64,000 bases of DNA, from assembly GCF_003696265.1 (NCBI RefSeq), contig NZ_RFFH01000023.1, positions 1-64,000 on the forward strand. Direction: 5' to 3'. The position numbers were made by a program, and so were the translations under genes. This document shows positions 1 through 8,972 of the stretch, piece by piece. The notes below the pieces were generated by a model. The model made no database searches, was not told where the DNA came from, and worked only from the letters and a program-made list of their open reading frames with translations. How positions within the stretch are numbered: position 1 is the first letter of the stretch; every line of letters starts with the position of its first letter. The DNA comes from Nocardia stercoris. Its GTDB lineage: Bacteria; Actinomycetota; Actinomycetes; Mycobacteriales; Mycobacteriaceae.

Positions 1-45
1 GGCGACGGTCCATGTCGCTGCGATCAATCAATGGCTGCGACACGA

Positions 46-75
46 GTGAGGGCGGGCCGAACGGCCCGCCCTCAC
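46..75 (-). terminator. Hairpin downstream of the small gene ending at 92
   Basis: A perfect inverted repeat has 14-bp G/C-rich arms (GTGAGGGCGGGCCG and its complement) around AA. It lies 16 bp past the stop of the minus-strand gene at 92-271. There is no clear T-run, so it may be an intrinsic terminator without a U-tract, as is common in actinobacteria. Bases 1-45 show nothing recognisable. Confidence 0.6.
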
Positions 76-91
76 CACTTCGAAACACTGC

Positions 92-271
92 CTAGGCGCC
101 GAGCCGGCCGGTGCCCTCCGCGGCGGCGGCCGCCAGCAGGTAGTACAGCGCCGCGGTGCGGCGGGCGCAGCGACCGGGCGGGCAGCTGCGGTGATCGGCC
201 ACGATGCCCTCGGCCAGCTCGGTGGTGAGACGCGCAGGCACTTGGGCGCAACTGTCGAATGCAGGTGCCAT
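92..271 (-). CDS. Small hypothetical protein, 59 aa
   Basis: The frame opens with ATG at 271, preceded by AAGGAG at good spacing, which is why this start is preferred over upstream ones. The product begins MAPAFDSCAQVPARLTTELA and has three cysteines, an Arg-rich stretch (about 37-43) and an Ala-rich hydrophobic C-terminus (about 44-53). A hairpin follows the stop. I recognise no family. The strong ribosome site and following terminator argue that it is real; the hydrophobic tail is too short and late for a signal peptide. The function is unknown. Confidence 0.6.
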   Translation of the reverse strand: MAPAFDSCAQVPARLTTELAEGIVADHRSCPPGRCARRTAALYYLLAAAAAEGTGRLGA

Positions 272-492
272 GCCCGTGCTCCTTCCAGGCCGTGCGCTGT
301 CGACCGGCACGTCTGCCGACCGGGCGGGATATGCCGCCAACAGCGGGATTTCCGATCCTGACACCGGATAAACACGACGTGTCACGAATCGACGGTGGGT
401 CGGGTCACAGCAAACGCCCGCCGACGGTCTCGGGCGCGGATTAGGGTGGGCCGACAGATGCGTTCTCCGCACTCCCGTGACCAGGAGTAGAC

Positions 493-723
493 GTGGCAGC
501 AGCCGATGGCCAGGCCAAGAACCGCGAGATCGAACCGGACGCCGTGTGGCAGCGCAGCGGCGACGGCACCGGAGCTGTCGAGGTGGCTTTCCTCGCCAGC
601 GGAAATATCGGCCTGCGCAGCGCCGCCGAACCCGACGGCCCGGTCCTGATCTTCACGCCCGGCGAATGGCGCGCCTTCGTCCTGGGTGCCGCGGATGGCG
701 AATTCGCCCGCCCGGGAGCGTGA
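493..723 (+). CDS. DUF397-like protein, 76 aa
   Basis: The start is GTG at 493 with AGGAG five bases upstream. The body has the DUF397 pattern: an N-terminal Trp-x-x-Ser-Gly segment (about residues 19-23), a central VEVAFL strand, then DGPVLIFTPGEWRAFV near the C-terminus, matching the family's usual DGPxLxFxPxEWxAF ending. DUF397 proteins of about 60-80 aa are widespread in actinomycetes, often beside an XRE regulator in development-linked pairs. No such regulator is adjacent here, so this is an orphan copy. Its biochemical role is unknown. Confidence 0.8.
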   Translation: MAAADGQAKNREIEPDAVWQRSGDGTGAVEVAFLASGNIGLRSAAEPDGPVLIFTPGEWRAFVLGAADGEFARPGA

Positions 724-762
724 TCCGGACGGGCGAATTGCGTTGAGCGTCAGGCTTTCCGG

Positions 763-1722
763 TCAGGCGCCGAGCGCACCGGCCAGCATCGGCCAGGAGT
801 CGTGCAAGCCCTGCTGCCAGTAGGCCCAGGAGTGCAGGCCGGTGGCGTTGTGCACCACGGTGATCGGGATGCCGCGGGCCTGCAGCAACGTACCGAACGC
901 GGCCGAGCAGAGGTCGACGCCGGTCTCGATGGGCGAACCGTACACCAGGTGGTCGAGCGGTTCGGGATGCACGGCGGTGCTGTTCAGGCCGGGGATACCG
1001 GTGCCCGCCGACAGGAACAGTGCCTTGCCGCGCAGGTTGTCGGCCAGGGCCGCCGGGTCGTGCGCGGCCCACTCCGGGCTGCCGATCGGACCCCACATGT
1101 CGTCGGGGTTGCCACCACGGTTGACGATCGAGAACTGCATGACCGGCGCGACCATCGACATCTCCGGGCAGGCGCTGTATCCGGCGACCGCGCGGTACAG
1201 GTCGGGGTGCCGCGCGGCCAGCACGTATGCGGCGATCCCGCCCATGGACAGGCCACCGACCCCGTTGACCCCGTTGCCGGCGAAGGTGCTGTCGATCAGC
1301 GGCGGAAGTTCCTGGGTGAGGAAGGTTTCCCACTGGTACCGGCCGAACTTGGCCGAGTCGGTGGTCCAGTCGGTGTAGTACCCGGCCTCACCGCCGAGCG
1401 GCATGACCACGTTGACGTTCTTGCCCGCGAAGAAGGGCTCGGCGTCGGTGTAGTAGGTCCAGCCGCTCTCCGCGGTCCCCGCGTCCAGGCCGTCGAGCAG
1501 GTAGTAGCTGGGCCGCGGTCCGTCCCCCGCAGGGTGCAGCACCTCCACCTGCACCGGCTGGCCCATGGCCGGCGAGTCGACGGTGAGGATCGATCGGGTG
1601 GGGCTCTGATCACTGCGCCCGACCACGGTCGCCGCAGCAACCTGTGGGGCAGCGGCGAACCAGCCCGCCAGCATTGTCGAAAATAGGAGCACAACCGCCG
1701 CAAGACTGCACTTGGAACGCAT
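763..1722 (-). CDS. Secreted Ag85/esterase-D-like alpha/beta hydrolase
   Basis: The protein starts with a signal peptide (hydrophobic core about residues 6-24, Ala-rich cleavage region about 25-32), followed by an esterase domain with nucleophile elbow GLSMGG (Ser about 159). ATG at 1722 is preferred to GTG at 1728 because GGAGG sits six bases before it. This fold covers the mycolyltransferases of the antigen 85/FbpABC group and related exported lipases such as Rv0774c, which I recall lying near purB in M. tuberculosis as it does here. It probably acts in the cell envelope on mycolate or lipid esters. Whether it transfers mycolates or only hydrolyses esters cannot be told from sequence alone. 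Confidence 0.85.
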   Translation of the reverse strand: MRSKCSLAAVVLLFSTMLAGWFAAAPQVAAATVVGRSDQSPTRSILTVDSPAMGQPVQVEVLHPAGDGPRPSYYLLDGLDAGTAESGWTYYTDAEPFFAGKNVNVVMPLGGEAGYYTDWTTDSAKFGRYQWETFLTQELPPLIDSTFAGNGVNGVGGLSMGGIAAYVLAARHPDLYRAVAGYSACPEMSMVAPVMQFSIVNRGGNPDDMWGPIGSPEWAAHDPAALADNLRGKALFLSAGTGIPGLNSTAVHPEPLDHLVYGSPIETGVDLCSAAFGTLLQARGIPITVVHNATGLHSWAYWQQGLHDSWPMLAGALGA

Positions 1723-1817
1723 AATCACCCTCCACTCACCGGATTCAGCGCACTACAGGCTAACTCATCCCGGTGCGAGAGCTAACATACAGCACAGGCA
1801 GTTCCGGCACGAGTGGA

Positions 1818-2240
1818 TCACACTTCGAGCGCACCCCGGATCGACGAAGCGAGATAGTCGAGATCCGCGCGCGGCGGCATCGTCGGCCGGGCCCGCAGGC
1901 CGAATCCGTCACCGGGCTTGCGCGGCACGACATGCAGGTGCACATGGAAGACCTCCTGCCCGGCGGTGACGCCGTCGGCCAGGAAGAAGTTCACGCCGTC
2001 CGCACCGATCTCCGACGTCCGCAACGCGGCCGCCAGCCGCTGCCCGACCTGGAACAGCTTGCCGCCCAAGGCGGGATCGAGTTCGGCGAGACTGCGGGCC
2101 GGCACCCGCGGCACCACCAGCACGTGCCCCGGCGTGACGGGCCGGATATCCATGAACGCCACCACATCCTCGTCCTCGTACACCTTCGAGGCAGGTGCCC
2201 GGCCGGCGATGATGTCGGAGAAGATCGTGTACGGATTCAT
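1818..2240 (-). CDS. HIT family nucleotide hydrolase, 140 aa
   Basis: The protein carries the histidine-triad signature HVHLHVVP near residues 98-105 and the usual N-terminal EDEDVVAFMDIRPVTPGHVLVVP segment, split here around residues 22-45. HIT proteins hydrolyse or transfer nucleotidyl groups from substrates such as adenosine 5'-phosphoramidate or dinucleoside polyphosphates in the cytosol. The start chosen is ATG at 2240, giving the typical HIT length; upstream codons add an unalignable Cys/Arg-rich tail. It lies 63 bp downstream of purB on the same strand and may be co-transcribed. A second, divergent HIT protein is encoded at 8475-8900. Confidence 0.9.
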   Translation of the reverse strand: MNPYTIFSDIIAGRAPASKVYEDEDVVAFMDIRPVTPGHVLVVPRVPARSLAELDPALGGKLFQVGQRLAAALRTSEIGADGVNFFLADGVTAGQEVFHVHLHVVPRKPGDGFGLRARPTMPPRADLDYLASSIRGALEV

Positions 2241-2303
2241 GGAATCACCGTAGGCGCAGAGTGTTCCGGTGCGGAAGTGCGAACAGCACAGCCGCACACC
2301 CGG

Positions 2304-3725
2304 CTACAGAATCGGCGCCGGGGTGTAGCGCGCGGCCTGCGGGTTCGCGTCCGACAGCTTCTGCACCTGCGCCACGATGTCGCCCACCTGCGCGTCGGCG
2401 GCACCGATGAACGCGGAACGGTCGGCGAGCGCGGCCTCGAGCGCGGCGCGGTCCAGCGGCATCCGGTCGTCGGCGGCGAGCCGGTCCAGCAGGTCGGGCT
2501 CGCGGCCCTGCTCCCGCATGGCCAGCGCCACCGCGACCGCGTGCTCCTTGATGACCTCGTGCGCGGTCTCGCGGCCGACCCCGGCCCGGACCGCCGCCAT
2601 CAGGATGCGGGTGGTGGCCAGGAACGGCAGGTAGCGGTTCAGCTCCCGGTTCACCACGGCCGGGTAGGCGCCGAACTCGGTGAGCACGGTCAGGAAGGTC
2701 TCCATCATGCCGTCGATGGCGAAGAAGGCGTCCGGCAGCGCCACCCGGCGGACCACCGAGCAGAACACGTCGCCCTCGTTCCACTGCGCGCCCGCCAGCT
2801 CGGCGGCCATCGACGCGTACCCGCGCAACACCACCTGCAGGCCGTTCACGCGCTCACACGAGCGGGTGTTCATCTTGTGCGGCATCGCCGAGGAACCGAC
2901 CTGGCCGGGCTGGAAGCCCTCGGTGACCAGCTCATGCCCGGCCATCAGCCGGATGGTGTGCGCGAACGACGACGGGCCGGCACCCACCTGGACCAGGGCC
3001 GAGAGCACATCGTGGTCCAGCGAGCGCGGGTAGACCTGGCCGACACTGGTCAGCACACCGGCGAAGCCGAGGTGGCGGGCCACCCGCTCCTCCAGCTGCG
3101 CCAGCTTGCCGGCGTCACCGTCGAGCAGGTCCAGCATGTCCTGGGCGGTACCCATCGGGCCCTTGATGCCGCGCAGCGGGTAGCGGTCGATCAGCTCCCG
3201 CAGCCGGGTCAGCGCGAACAGCAGTTCGTCGGCGGCGGACGCGAAACGCTTACCGAGCGTGGTGGCCTGGGCGGCGACATTATGCGAGCGGCCGGCCATG
3301 ACCAGCGTCCGGTATTCGGCGGCCCGCTCGGCCAGCCGGGCCGCGATCGCCACGCCGTGCGCGTACACGTGCTCGAGGGCGAGCCGGATCTGCAGCTGCT
3401 CGACGTTCTCGGTGAGGTCGCGACTTGTCATGCCCTTGTGGATGTGCTCGTGACCGGCGAGGGCGTTGAACTCCTCGATCCGGGCCTTCACATCGTGGCG
3501 GGTGACCCGCTCGCGTTCGGCGATCGCGGCCAGGTCGACCTGCTCGAGCACCCGCTCGTAGTCGTCGACGACCCCGGCCGGCACCTCGATCCCGAGGTCG
3601 GCCTGCGCGCGCAGCACCTCCAGCCACAGCCGGCGTTCCAGCACGATCTTGTTCTCCGGTGACCACAGCTCCCGCATCTGCGGGCTGGCGTACCGGGTGG
3701 CGAGGACGTTCGGAACAAGACTCAC
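2304..3725 (-). CDS. purB: Adenylosuccinate lyase
   Basis: The enzyme cleaves SAICAR and adenylosuccinate in purine biosynthesis. It is full length at 473 aa, with the fumarase/ASL superfamily signature GSSAMPHKMN in its C-terminal half and an upstream MTSRDLTENV segment that fits the conserved TSxDxxEN substrate-binding motif. ATG at 3725 gives a normal N-terminus. It is followed by a HIT gene and preceded by a TetR gene on the same strand. purD lies 3.4 kb away on the same strand, a loose purine grouping also recalled from mycobacteria. Confidence 0.97.
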   Translation of the reverse strand: MSLVPNVLATRYASPQMRELWSPENKIVLERRLWLEVLRAQADLGIEVPAGVVDDYERVLEQVDLAAIAERERVTRHDVKARIEEFNALAGHEHIHKGMTSRDLTENVEQLQIRLALEHVYAHGVAIAARLAERAAEYRTLVMAGRSHNVAAQATTLGKRFASAADELLFALTRLRELIDRYPLRGIKGPMGTAQDMLDLLDGDAGKLAQLEERVARHLGFAGVLTSVGQVYPRSLDHDVLSALVQVGAGPSSFAHTIRLMAGHELVTEGFQPGQVGSSAMPHKMNTRSCERVNGLQVVLRGYASMAAELAGAQWNEGDVFCSVVRRVALPDAFFAIDGMMETFLTVLTEFGAYPAVVNRELNRYLPFLATTRILMAAVRAGVGRETAHEVIKEHAVAVALAMREQGREPDLLDRLAADDRMPLDRAALEAALADRSAFIGAADAQVGDIVAQVQKLSDANPQAARYTPAPIL

Positions 3726-3756
3726 AGGAGAAGTCTATTGACGGGGGTGCCGCGCG

Positions 3757-4362
3757 TCAGACCTGGGGTGCGCAGATGTCGATCAGCTCGAGCAGCGCGG
3801 CGCGGGCCGCGCGGCGGGGTTGCGGATCGGCCTCGGTGAGCGCCGCGACCACCGCGCCGTCGACCACGGCCACGACGCGGCGCAGCTGATCGAGGCGGAC
3901 CAGGCGGTCGGAGCGGCGCAGCACGTCGGCCAGCAGATCCTCCAGCTGACTGCGTAGTCGGAACTGCACCTCGCGTAGTTCCGGATGCCGGGCCGAGGCC
4001 ACCGACCGTTCGAAGCGGGCGATCAGCCGTTCCCGCGTCAGGTCGTCGTTGCCCTCGGGGCCGACCAGCAGATCCAGGATCAGATCGACGGTGGCTTCCG
4101 GGCCGCGCCGCCGGTGCGAGATCTCGCCGACTCGGCGGCGCATCGAATCGAGTTCCGCGTTGCCGCTGAACTCGACCGCGCGCGCGATCAGATCCTCCAG
4201 CGACTGGAAGTAATACGTGGTGGATGCCAAGGGCAGGTCCGCGCGGGTGGCCACCGAACGATGGCGCACAGCGTCGAAACCACCTTCGAGCAGGAGTTCG
4301 GCGGCTGCCGCCACCAGTGCCTGGCGTCTCCGCTCGCCTTTCGGGGTCGTCGCGGTGATCAC
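3757..4362 (-). CDS. TetR family transcriptional regulator, 201 aa
   Basis: The N-terminus holds a TetR DNA-binding domain: helix 1 around residues 11-28 (RRQALVAAAAELLLEGGFDA), then a turn and recognition helix ending in STTYYFQSLEDLIARAV (about 47-63), the usual YYxFxSxxxL ending. The remainder is a helical ligand-binding domain with no recognisable ligand signature. It is 31 bp upstream of purB on the same strand, which resembles Rv0775 beside purB in M. tuberculosis from memory. No clear palindromic operator was found in the 167 bp upstream (4363-4529). Confidence 0.9.
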   Translation of the reverse strand: MITATTPKGERRRQALVAAAAELLLEGGFDAVRHRSVATRADLPLASTTYYFQSLEDLIARAVEFSGNAELDSMRRRVGEISHRRRGPEATVDLILDLLVGPEGNDDLTRERLIARFERSVASARHPELREVQFRLRSQLEDLLADVLRRSDRLVRLDQLRRVVAVVDGAVVAALTEADPQPRRAARAALLELIDICAPQV

Positions 4363-4529
4363 CGTGTCATCGTGCCAGTCGTCATGGTTTCATCCGTACC
4401 GAATCGGGTGCGAGCTTTGACCTGCAGTATGCGAACCACTCATTGCGCAGCGTCGAATCAACAACTTACGTTTTTTCTACCTTATTGCCCCGGTCACAGG
4501 TGCCGTAGTGATTAAAGTTTTTGGGACAC

Positions 4530-5696
4530 TTAACTTTTCAGTTCCCCCAGGTAACCGGCGATCCGCTCCATCGCCGCCTGCACGTCAGCGGTGGCACCCG
4601 CGAACGACAATCGGACCGTCCGGTTCCCGTGGCGGGTGTCGAAATCGATACCCGGTGCGATCGCTACGCCGGTGGCCGCCAACAGATCCGCGCACCACTG
4701 CATCGAATTATCGGTCAGGTGACCAATATCGGCGTACGCATAGAACGCGCCGTCGGCCGGCGCGATATCGGTGAGACCGATCCGCCGCAGACCGTCCAGC
4801 ACGATCTTGCGGTTCACCGCATAGCGGCGCACGTGACCGTCCAGCTCCGCCTTCGCCTCCGGCCCGAACGCGTGAATCGCCGCGTACTGCGAAATCGCGG
4901 GCGGACACACCGTGAAGTTCGAGGCGAGCCGCTGCAACGCCGGGCGCAGGCCGGCCGGCACCAGCATCCAGCCCAGCCGCCACCCGGTCATCGAGAAATA
5001 CTTCGACACCGAGCCGATCACCACCGCCTCCCGCGACGTCTCCCAGGCACACGCGGTCTGCGAACCGTCGTAGACGATGCCGTGGTAGATCTCGTCCGAG
5101 ATCAGCAGCGTCCCGTGCGCGTCGCACCAGCGCGCCAGGTCGGCCAGCTCAGCCGGGGCGATCATGGTGCCGGTCGGATTGGCCGGGCTGGCGACGATCA
5201 GGCCCGCCGGCGGCTCGGGCAGCTCCTCCAGCATGGCGACGGTCGGCTGGTAGCGGGTCTCCGGGCCGCAGTCCAGCTCGATCACCGTGCAGCCGAGCGC
5301 GGTCAGCGTGTTGCGGTAGGCGGGATAACCCGGCCGGGCCACCACGACCGTGTCCCCCGGGTCGAAGGCGGCAAGGAACAGCAGCGAGAACGCGCCCGAG
5401 GACCCGGTGGTCACCACGACCTCGTCGGGATCCACCTCGACGCCGTAGACGTCCCGGTGGTGCCGGGCGATCGCCTCCCGCAGCGCCAGAAGGCCGAAAG
5501 TCTCCGTGTACCCCAGCAATTCGTCGCCCAGGGCAGCCCGAGTAGCGCGCAGCACCGGCTCCGGCGCGGGCGTCGACGGCTGACCGGCAGCCAATACCAG
5601 CACGTCACCGTGGGTACGCTCCCGCTCGCCCGCCGCCTTCCAGACATCCATGACATGGAAGGTGGGCACAGTCGACCGGACAGATTCCTTACGCAC
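4530..5696 (-). CDS. aspB: PLP-dependent class I/II aminotransferase, AspB-like
   Basis: The protein has the fold-type I aminotransferase landmarks: GYTETFGLLALREAIA, the glycine-rich TTGSSGAF cofactor loop, SPANPTGT, the SDEIYHG aspartate motif, and SVSKYFSMTGWRLGW with the Schiff-base lysine. The sequence around VMDVWKAAGERERTHGD closely resembles M. tuberculosis Rv3565 (AspB) as I remember it. The N-terminus is uncertain. GTG at 5696 matches that homologue's length; GTG at 5669 and ATG at 5651 are alternatives, and none has a good Shine-Dalgarno. Rv3565 sits near the cholesterol genes in M. tuberculosis, but here the gene is beside purB. The amino-group substrates are unknown. Confidence 0.85.
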   Translation of the reverse strand: MRKESVRSTVPTFHVMDVWKAAGERERTHGDVLVLAAGQPSTPAPEPVLRATRAALGDELLGYTETFGLLALREAIARHHRDVYGVEVDPDEVVVTTGSSGAFSLLFLAAFDPGDTVVVARPGYPAYRNTLTALGCTVIELDCGPETRYQPTVAMLEELPEPPAGLIVASPANPTGTMIAPAELADLARWCDAHGTLLISDEIYHGIVYDGSQTACAWETSREAVVIGSVSKYFSMTGWRLGWMLVPAGLRPALQRLASNFTVCPPAISQYAAIHAFGPEAKAELDGHVRRYAVNRKIVLDGLRRIGLTDIAPADGAFYAYADIGHLTDNSMQWCADLLAATGVAIAPGIDFDTRHGNRTVRLSFAGATADVQAAMERIAGYLGELKS

Positions 5697-5915
5697 CCGA
5701 TGACGGTAGAACACCCGCGCAGCGCCCGCGCAGGGGATCCGCGGTTCGTCCCGGGTGCAGGTCACGACCCCACCGCCGAGGCAGCCGGGGACACCGGCCC
5801 GAGCCGGCCGAGGTCGAACCCAGCCGGGTCGATCCGGGCGCACCGGACACTCCCGACATCCGAGGCCGATGCGCCGTCCGGGCTTTCCCGGCCGCGCGCT
5901 GTTAACCTCGAGCTC

Positions 5916-7118
5916 ATGGCTGATCAGGCCGGCCGATTCCGTAGCCGCCACGGGGGAACTCGTGTCTTCCGGCCGGATTGGCGCTCCACACAGCCAGGTT
6001 CGCGTTCCAGCCGGCCGGGCGCACGGTCGTCCCGGCCGGGCTCGGGGACCACTCAACCGGACTCGAGCACCACCCGGCCCGGTCCGAATTCCGCTCAGCC
6101 CGTGACGAATTCCACTCGTCCGAGCACGAGTTCCGCCCGACGGCCGAGCTCGTCCGCCACGAAGCGGCGGGGGCTCGGGTCGCGGCCGGGCACTCCCCTG
6201 CTCCCCGAGACCTTCCGGCCTGCACTGTCCCGGACGGCGGGCCGGGCCTGGGGTGCGGCCCTGCACACCGGGCGGGCGAGCTGGTCGGCGACGCAAGCGG
6301 GATGGTCGGCCGCGCGCGATACCGATTGGCGCGAACTCGCGCGCCGGGATTGGCGGGCCTGGTTCGAGGCGCAGTGGATGCCGTTGCGCGCCTGGTTGAT
6401 TCAGCATCGCGTGCTGGTAGCAGGACTGGCGGCCGTGACGCTGTTCGCCGCGGCGGACACGATTCCGGCGCACCAGATCACCGCCACCCCTGCGCCCGGC
6501 GGCGGGCTGCGGGTCCCGGTCGCCCACCCGCTGCAGGTCCGGGCCGCGGCCGAGCCGAGCCGCCGCTACCTCGACGCCATCAACAAGGGTGAGCGGCTGC
6601 GGGAGGCGCAGGTGGTCGGCGAGGCGGCCCGGGCGACCCTGGAACGGGCCAGAGCCGAAGCGGCCGCGGCCAGTTCGGGGCAGCCGCAGGACTGGATCGG
6701 GGTCGCGCCCGCGGTGCTACCGGGTATCGGCCGGTTCGCGCGGCCGGCGGTCGGCGTGTTCACCTCCGGCTACGGCAGCCGCTGGGGCACCTTCCACTAC
6801 GGCGTCGACATCGCCGCCCCGATCGGTTCCCCGATCTACGCGGTCACCGACGGCACCGTCATCGACGCCGGCCCCGCCGACGGCTTCGGTCTCTGGGTCC
6901 GCATCCGCCACACCGACGGCACCATCTCCGTCTACGGCCACATGTACGACTTCTCGGTCTCGGTCGGCGAGCACGTCCAGGCCGGCCAGCAGATCGCCCG
7001 CGTCGGAAACCGCGGCGACTCCACCGGCCCCCACCTGCACTTCGAGATCCTGATCAACGGCCAGCACGTGGACCCTCAGCCCTGGCTGGCAGCCCACGGA
7101 ATCCCGTTGGGGCAGTAG
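5916..7118 (+). CDS. Membrane-anchored M23 peptidase with Arg/Ser/Pro-rich N-terminal tail
   Basis: This 400-aa protein has three parts: a basic Ser/Thr/Pro/Arg low-complexity cytoplasmic tail (about 1-100), one membrane segment (about 166-181), and a C-terminal M23/LytM domain (about 277-390). The zinc ligands are visible as His294/Asp298 (HYGVD) and His375 in GPHLH; GHMYDF also matches the family. The peptidoglycan endopeptidase domain would face outward. A short helical linker (about 215-255) precedes it. No Shine-Dalgarno is visible before ATG at 5916, so it may be leaderless. The tail has irregular SRPG-type repeats. All metal ligands are present, so it is probably an active enzyme. Confidence 0.88.
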   Translation: MADQAGRFRSRHGGTRVFRPDWRSTQPGSRSSRPGARSSRPGSGTTQPDSSTTRPGPNSAQPVTNSTRPSTSSARRPSSSATKRRGLGSRPGTPLLPETFRPALSRTAGRAWGAALHTGRASWSATQAGWSAARDTDWRELARRDWRAWFEAQWMPLRAWLIQHRVLVAGLAAVTLFAAADTIPAHQITATPAPGGGLRVPVAHPLQVRAAAEPSRRYLDAINKGERLREAQVVGEAARATLERARAEAAAASSGQPQDWIGVAPAVLPGIGRFARPAVGVFTSGYGSRWGTFHYGVDIAAPIGSPIYAVTDGTVIDAGPADGFGLWVRIRHTDGTISVYGHMYDFSVSVGEHVQAGQQIARVGNRGDSTGPHLHFEILINGQHVDPQPWLAAHGIPLGQ

Positions 7119-7129
7119 ATCGCTCGCGA

Positions 7130-8407
7130 CTACACCCGGGCGGGGATGCTGATGCGGCCGTCCACCGCGGCCTGGGCGATGTCGTGGCGGTAGTGGCCGC
7201 CGGCCAGTTTGATGGCGGCCAGGCGCTCGTAGGCGCGGGCGCGGGCCTCGGTGAGGTCGGCGCCGACGCCGACCACGTTCAGCACGCGGCCGCCCGCGGA
7301 GACCAGGGCGCCGTCGGCGCGCTGTGCGGTACCGGCGTGGAACACCTCGGTGTCGGGGGTCGACGCTTCGGTGCCGGTGATCACGTCGCCGCTGCGCGGG
7401 CGGGCGGGGTAGTTCTCGGCGGCCAGCACGACGGTGAGCGCGGCGCCGTCCTTCCAGCGCGGCGGCTCGGCCTGCGCCAGAGTGCCGGTCGCGGTGGCGT
7501 ACAGCAGTTCGCCGAGCGGGCTCTCCAGCAGCGCCAGCACCGCCTGGGTCTCGGGATCGCCGAAGCGGCAATTGAATTCGACCACCGCCGGGCCCGCCTG
7601 ACCGATCGCGAGACCGGCGTACAGCAGCCCGGAGAACGGCACGCCGCGGCGCACCATCTCGGCGGCCACCGGCTCGACGACCTCGGTGACGATCTCGGTG
7701 ACCACCTCGGCCGGCAGCCACGGCAGCGGGGTGTAGGCACCCATACCGCCGGTGTTCGGACCGGTGTCACCGTCGCCGACGCGCTTGTGGTCCTGGGCCG
7801 GCAGCAGCGGGACCACGGTCTCGCCGTCGACCAGGCAGAACAGCGACACCTCGGGGCCGTCCAGGAAGGACTCCAGCAGAACCGGGTGGCCGTTCTCCAG
7901 CAGTTCGGCGCCGTGGTCGCGGGCGGCGTGCCGGTCGGCGGTCACCACCACGCCCTTACCGGCGGCCAGGCCGTCGTCCTTGACCACCCAGGTCGGGCCG
8001 AACCGGTCCAGCGCGGCATCCAGCTCACCGGGGTGGTCGACGATCTCGCTGTGCGCGGTCCGCACCCCGGCGGCCGCCATCACGTCCTTGGCGAACGCCT
8101 TCGACCCCTCGATCCGGGCCGCGGCCGCCGACGGGCCGAAGCAGGCGATTCCCGCCGCGCGTACCGCGTCGGCGATGCCCAGGACCAGCGGCACCTCGGG
8201 GCCGATCACCACCAGATCCGCCGCGACCTGGCGGGCCAGCCCCACCACCGACTCGGCGTCGGCCGGGTCGACCGGCCGCAGCGTCGCCTGGCCGGCCATG
8301 CCCGGATTGCCGGGCGCGGCAACGACGTCGGACACCCCTGGGTCCCGGCGCAGGGCCTGGACCAGGGCATGTTCACGGGCTCCGGAACCGATCACGAGTA
8401 CGCGCAC
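7130..8407 (-). CDS. purD: Phosphoribosylamine-glycine ligase (GARS)
   Basis: The ATP-grasp enzyme forms GAR from phosphoribosylamine, glycine and ATP in purine synthesis. Landmarks are N-terminal VLVIGSGAREHAL, the ATP-grasp segments around VVKDDGLAAGKGVVV, the PAQDHKRVGDGDTGPNTGGMG motif (its central part is the GARS signature), and FNCRFGDPETQ. GTG at 8407 is chosen because it puts VRVLVIGSG at the N-terminus, giving 425 aa, the normal length. Translation could extend upstream in frame, but that sequence is not conserved. It diverges from the HIT gene at 8475 across a 67-bp gap. Confidence 0.97.
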   Translation of the reverse strand: MRVLVIGSGAREHALVQALRRDPGVSDVVAAPGNPGMAGQATLRPVDPADAESVVGLARQVAADLVVIGPEVPLVLGIADAVRAAGIACFGPSAAAARIEGSKAFAKDVMAAAGVRTAHSEIVDHPGELDAALDRFGPTWVVKDDGLAAGKGVVVTADRHAARDHGAELLENGHPVLLESFLDGPEVSLFCLVDGETVVPLLPAQDHKRVGDGDTGPNTGGMGAYTPLPWLPAEVVTEIVTEVVEPVAAEMVRRGVPFSGLLYAGLAIGQAGPAVVEFNCRFGDPETQAVLALLESPLGELLYATATGTLAQAEPPRWKDGAALTVVLAAENYPARPRSGDVITGTEASTPDTEVFHAGTAQRADGALVSAGGRVLNVVGVGADLTEARARAYERLAAIKLAGGHYRHDIAQAAVDGRISIPARV

Positions 8408-8474
8408 CGGGTAATTATGCGCGGTAGCGCCGACAGCCATGCGGGCCCCCGTCGAGATATGACAATGTGAGCCC

Positions 8475-8900
8475 ATGGCGTCTGTATTCAGTGCGATCAT
8501 CAACGGCCAGCTGCCCGGGCGGTTCGTCTGGGAGGACGACGAGTTCGTCGCCTTCCTGACCATCGCGCCGGTCACCCAGGGGCACACCCTGGTCGTCCCC
8601 CGAGCCGAGATCGACCAGTGGCAGGACCTCGACCCCGCCACCTTCGCCAGGCTCACCGAGGTGGCGCAGAAGATCGGTCAGGCGGTCCGGCTGGCCTGGG
8701 ATGCGCCGCGAGCCGGCCTGCTGATCGCCGGACTCGAGGTGCCGCACCTGCACCTGCACGTCTTCCCGGCCTTCGAGCTGGGCGATTTCAACATCAGCGG
8801 CGCCGACCACGACCCGTCGAAGGAATCCCTCGACGAAGCGCAGTCCAAGATCAAGCGAGCGTTGCGCGACCTCGGATACGGCGCGTCCGTACCCGCGTAG
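8475..8900 (+). CDS. HIT family protein, 141 aa
   Basis: The histidine-triad motif HLHLHVFP is at about residues 94-101, with the FVWEDDEFVAFLTIAPVTQGH N-terminal region split around 17-37. It is likely a nucleotidyl hydrolase acting in the cytosol. It is divergent from purD, and no other gene shares its strand before 9685. From memory M. tuberculosis has a HIT protein (Rv0759c) next to phoR, which fits this neighbourhood because phoR starts 3 kb to the right. Confidence 0.9.
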   Translation: MASVFSAIINGQLPGRFVWEDDEFVAFLTIAPVTQGHTLVVPRAEIDQWQDLDPATFARLTEVAQKIGQAVRLAWDAPRAGLLIAGLEVPHLHLHVFPAFELGDFNISGADHDPSKESLDEAQSKIKRALRDLGYGASVPA

Positions 8901-8972
8901 CGACCGGAACGTTCGAGGCGCTCCTCGCCGCGCTGTGGCATCCGGCGCAGACCGACCGCTCGGCCGCCTTCT

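Noticed and set aside
1773..3662. A 629-codon open frame on the plus strand opposite purB and the HIT gene
   Set aside because: It is antisense to two well-recognised genes, its translation is His/Arg/Gly-rich without family features, and it is explained by G/C-rich third positions of the minus-strand genes.
4530..6527. Extension of the aminotransferase to a 665-codon protein
   Set aside because: The N-terminal 270 codons are Arg/Pro-rich and run antisense to the M23 peptidase gene. Homology starts at VPTFHVMDVW, so the start was put at 5696.
8408..8656. Upstream extension of purD to 508 codons
   Set aside because: The extra 83 codons run antisense to the HIT gene and lack PurD homology; VRVLVIGSGAREHAL is the normal N-terminus.
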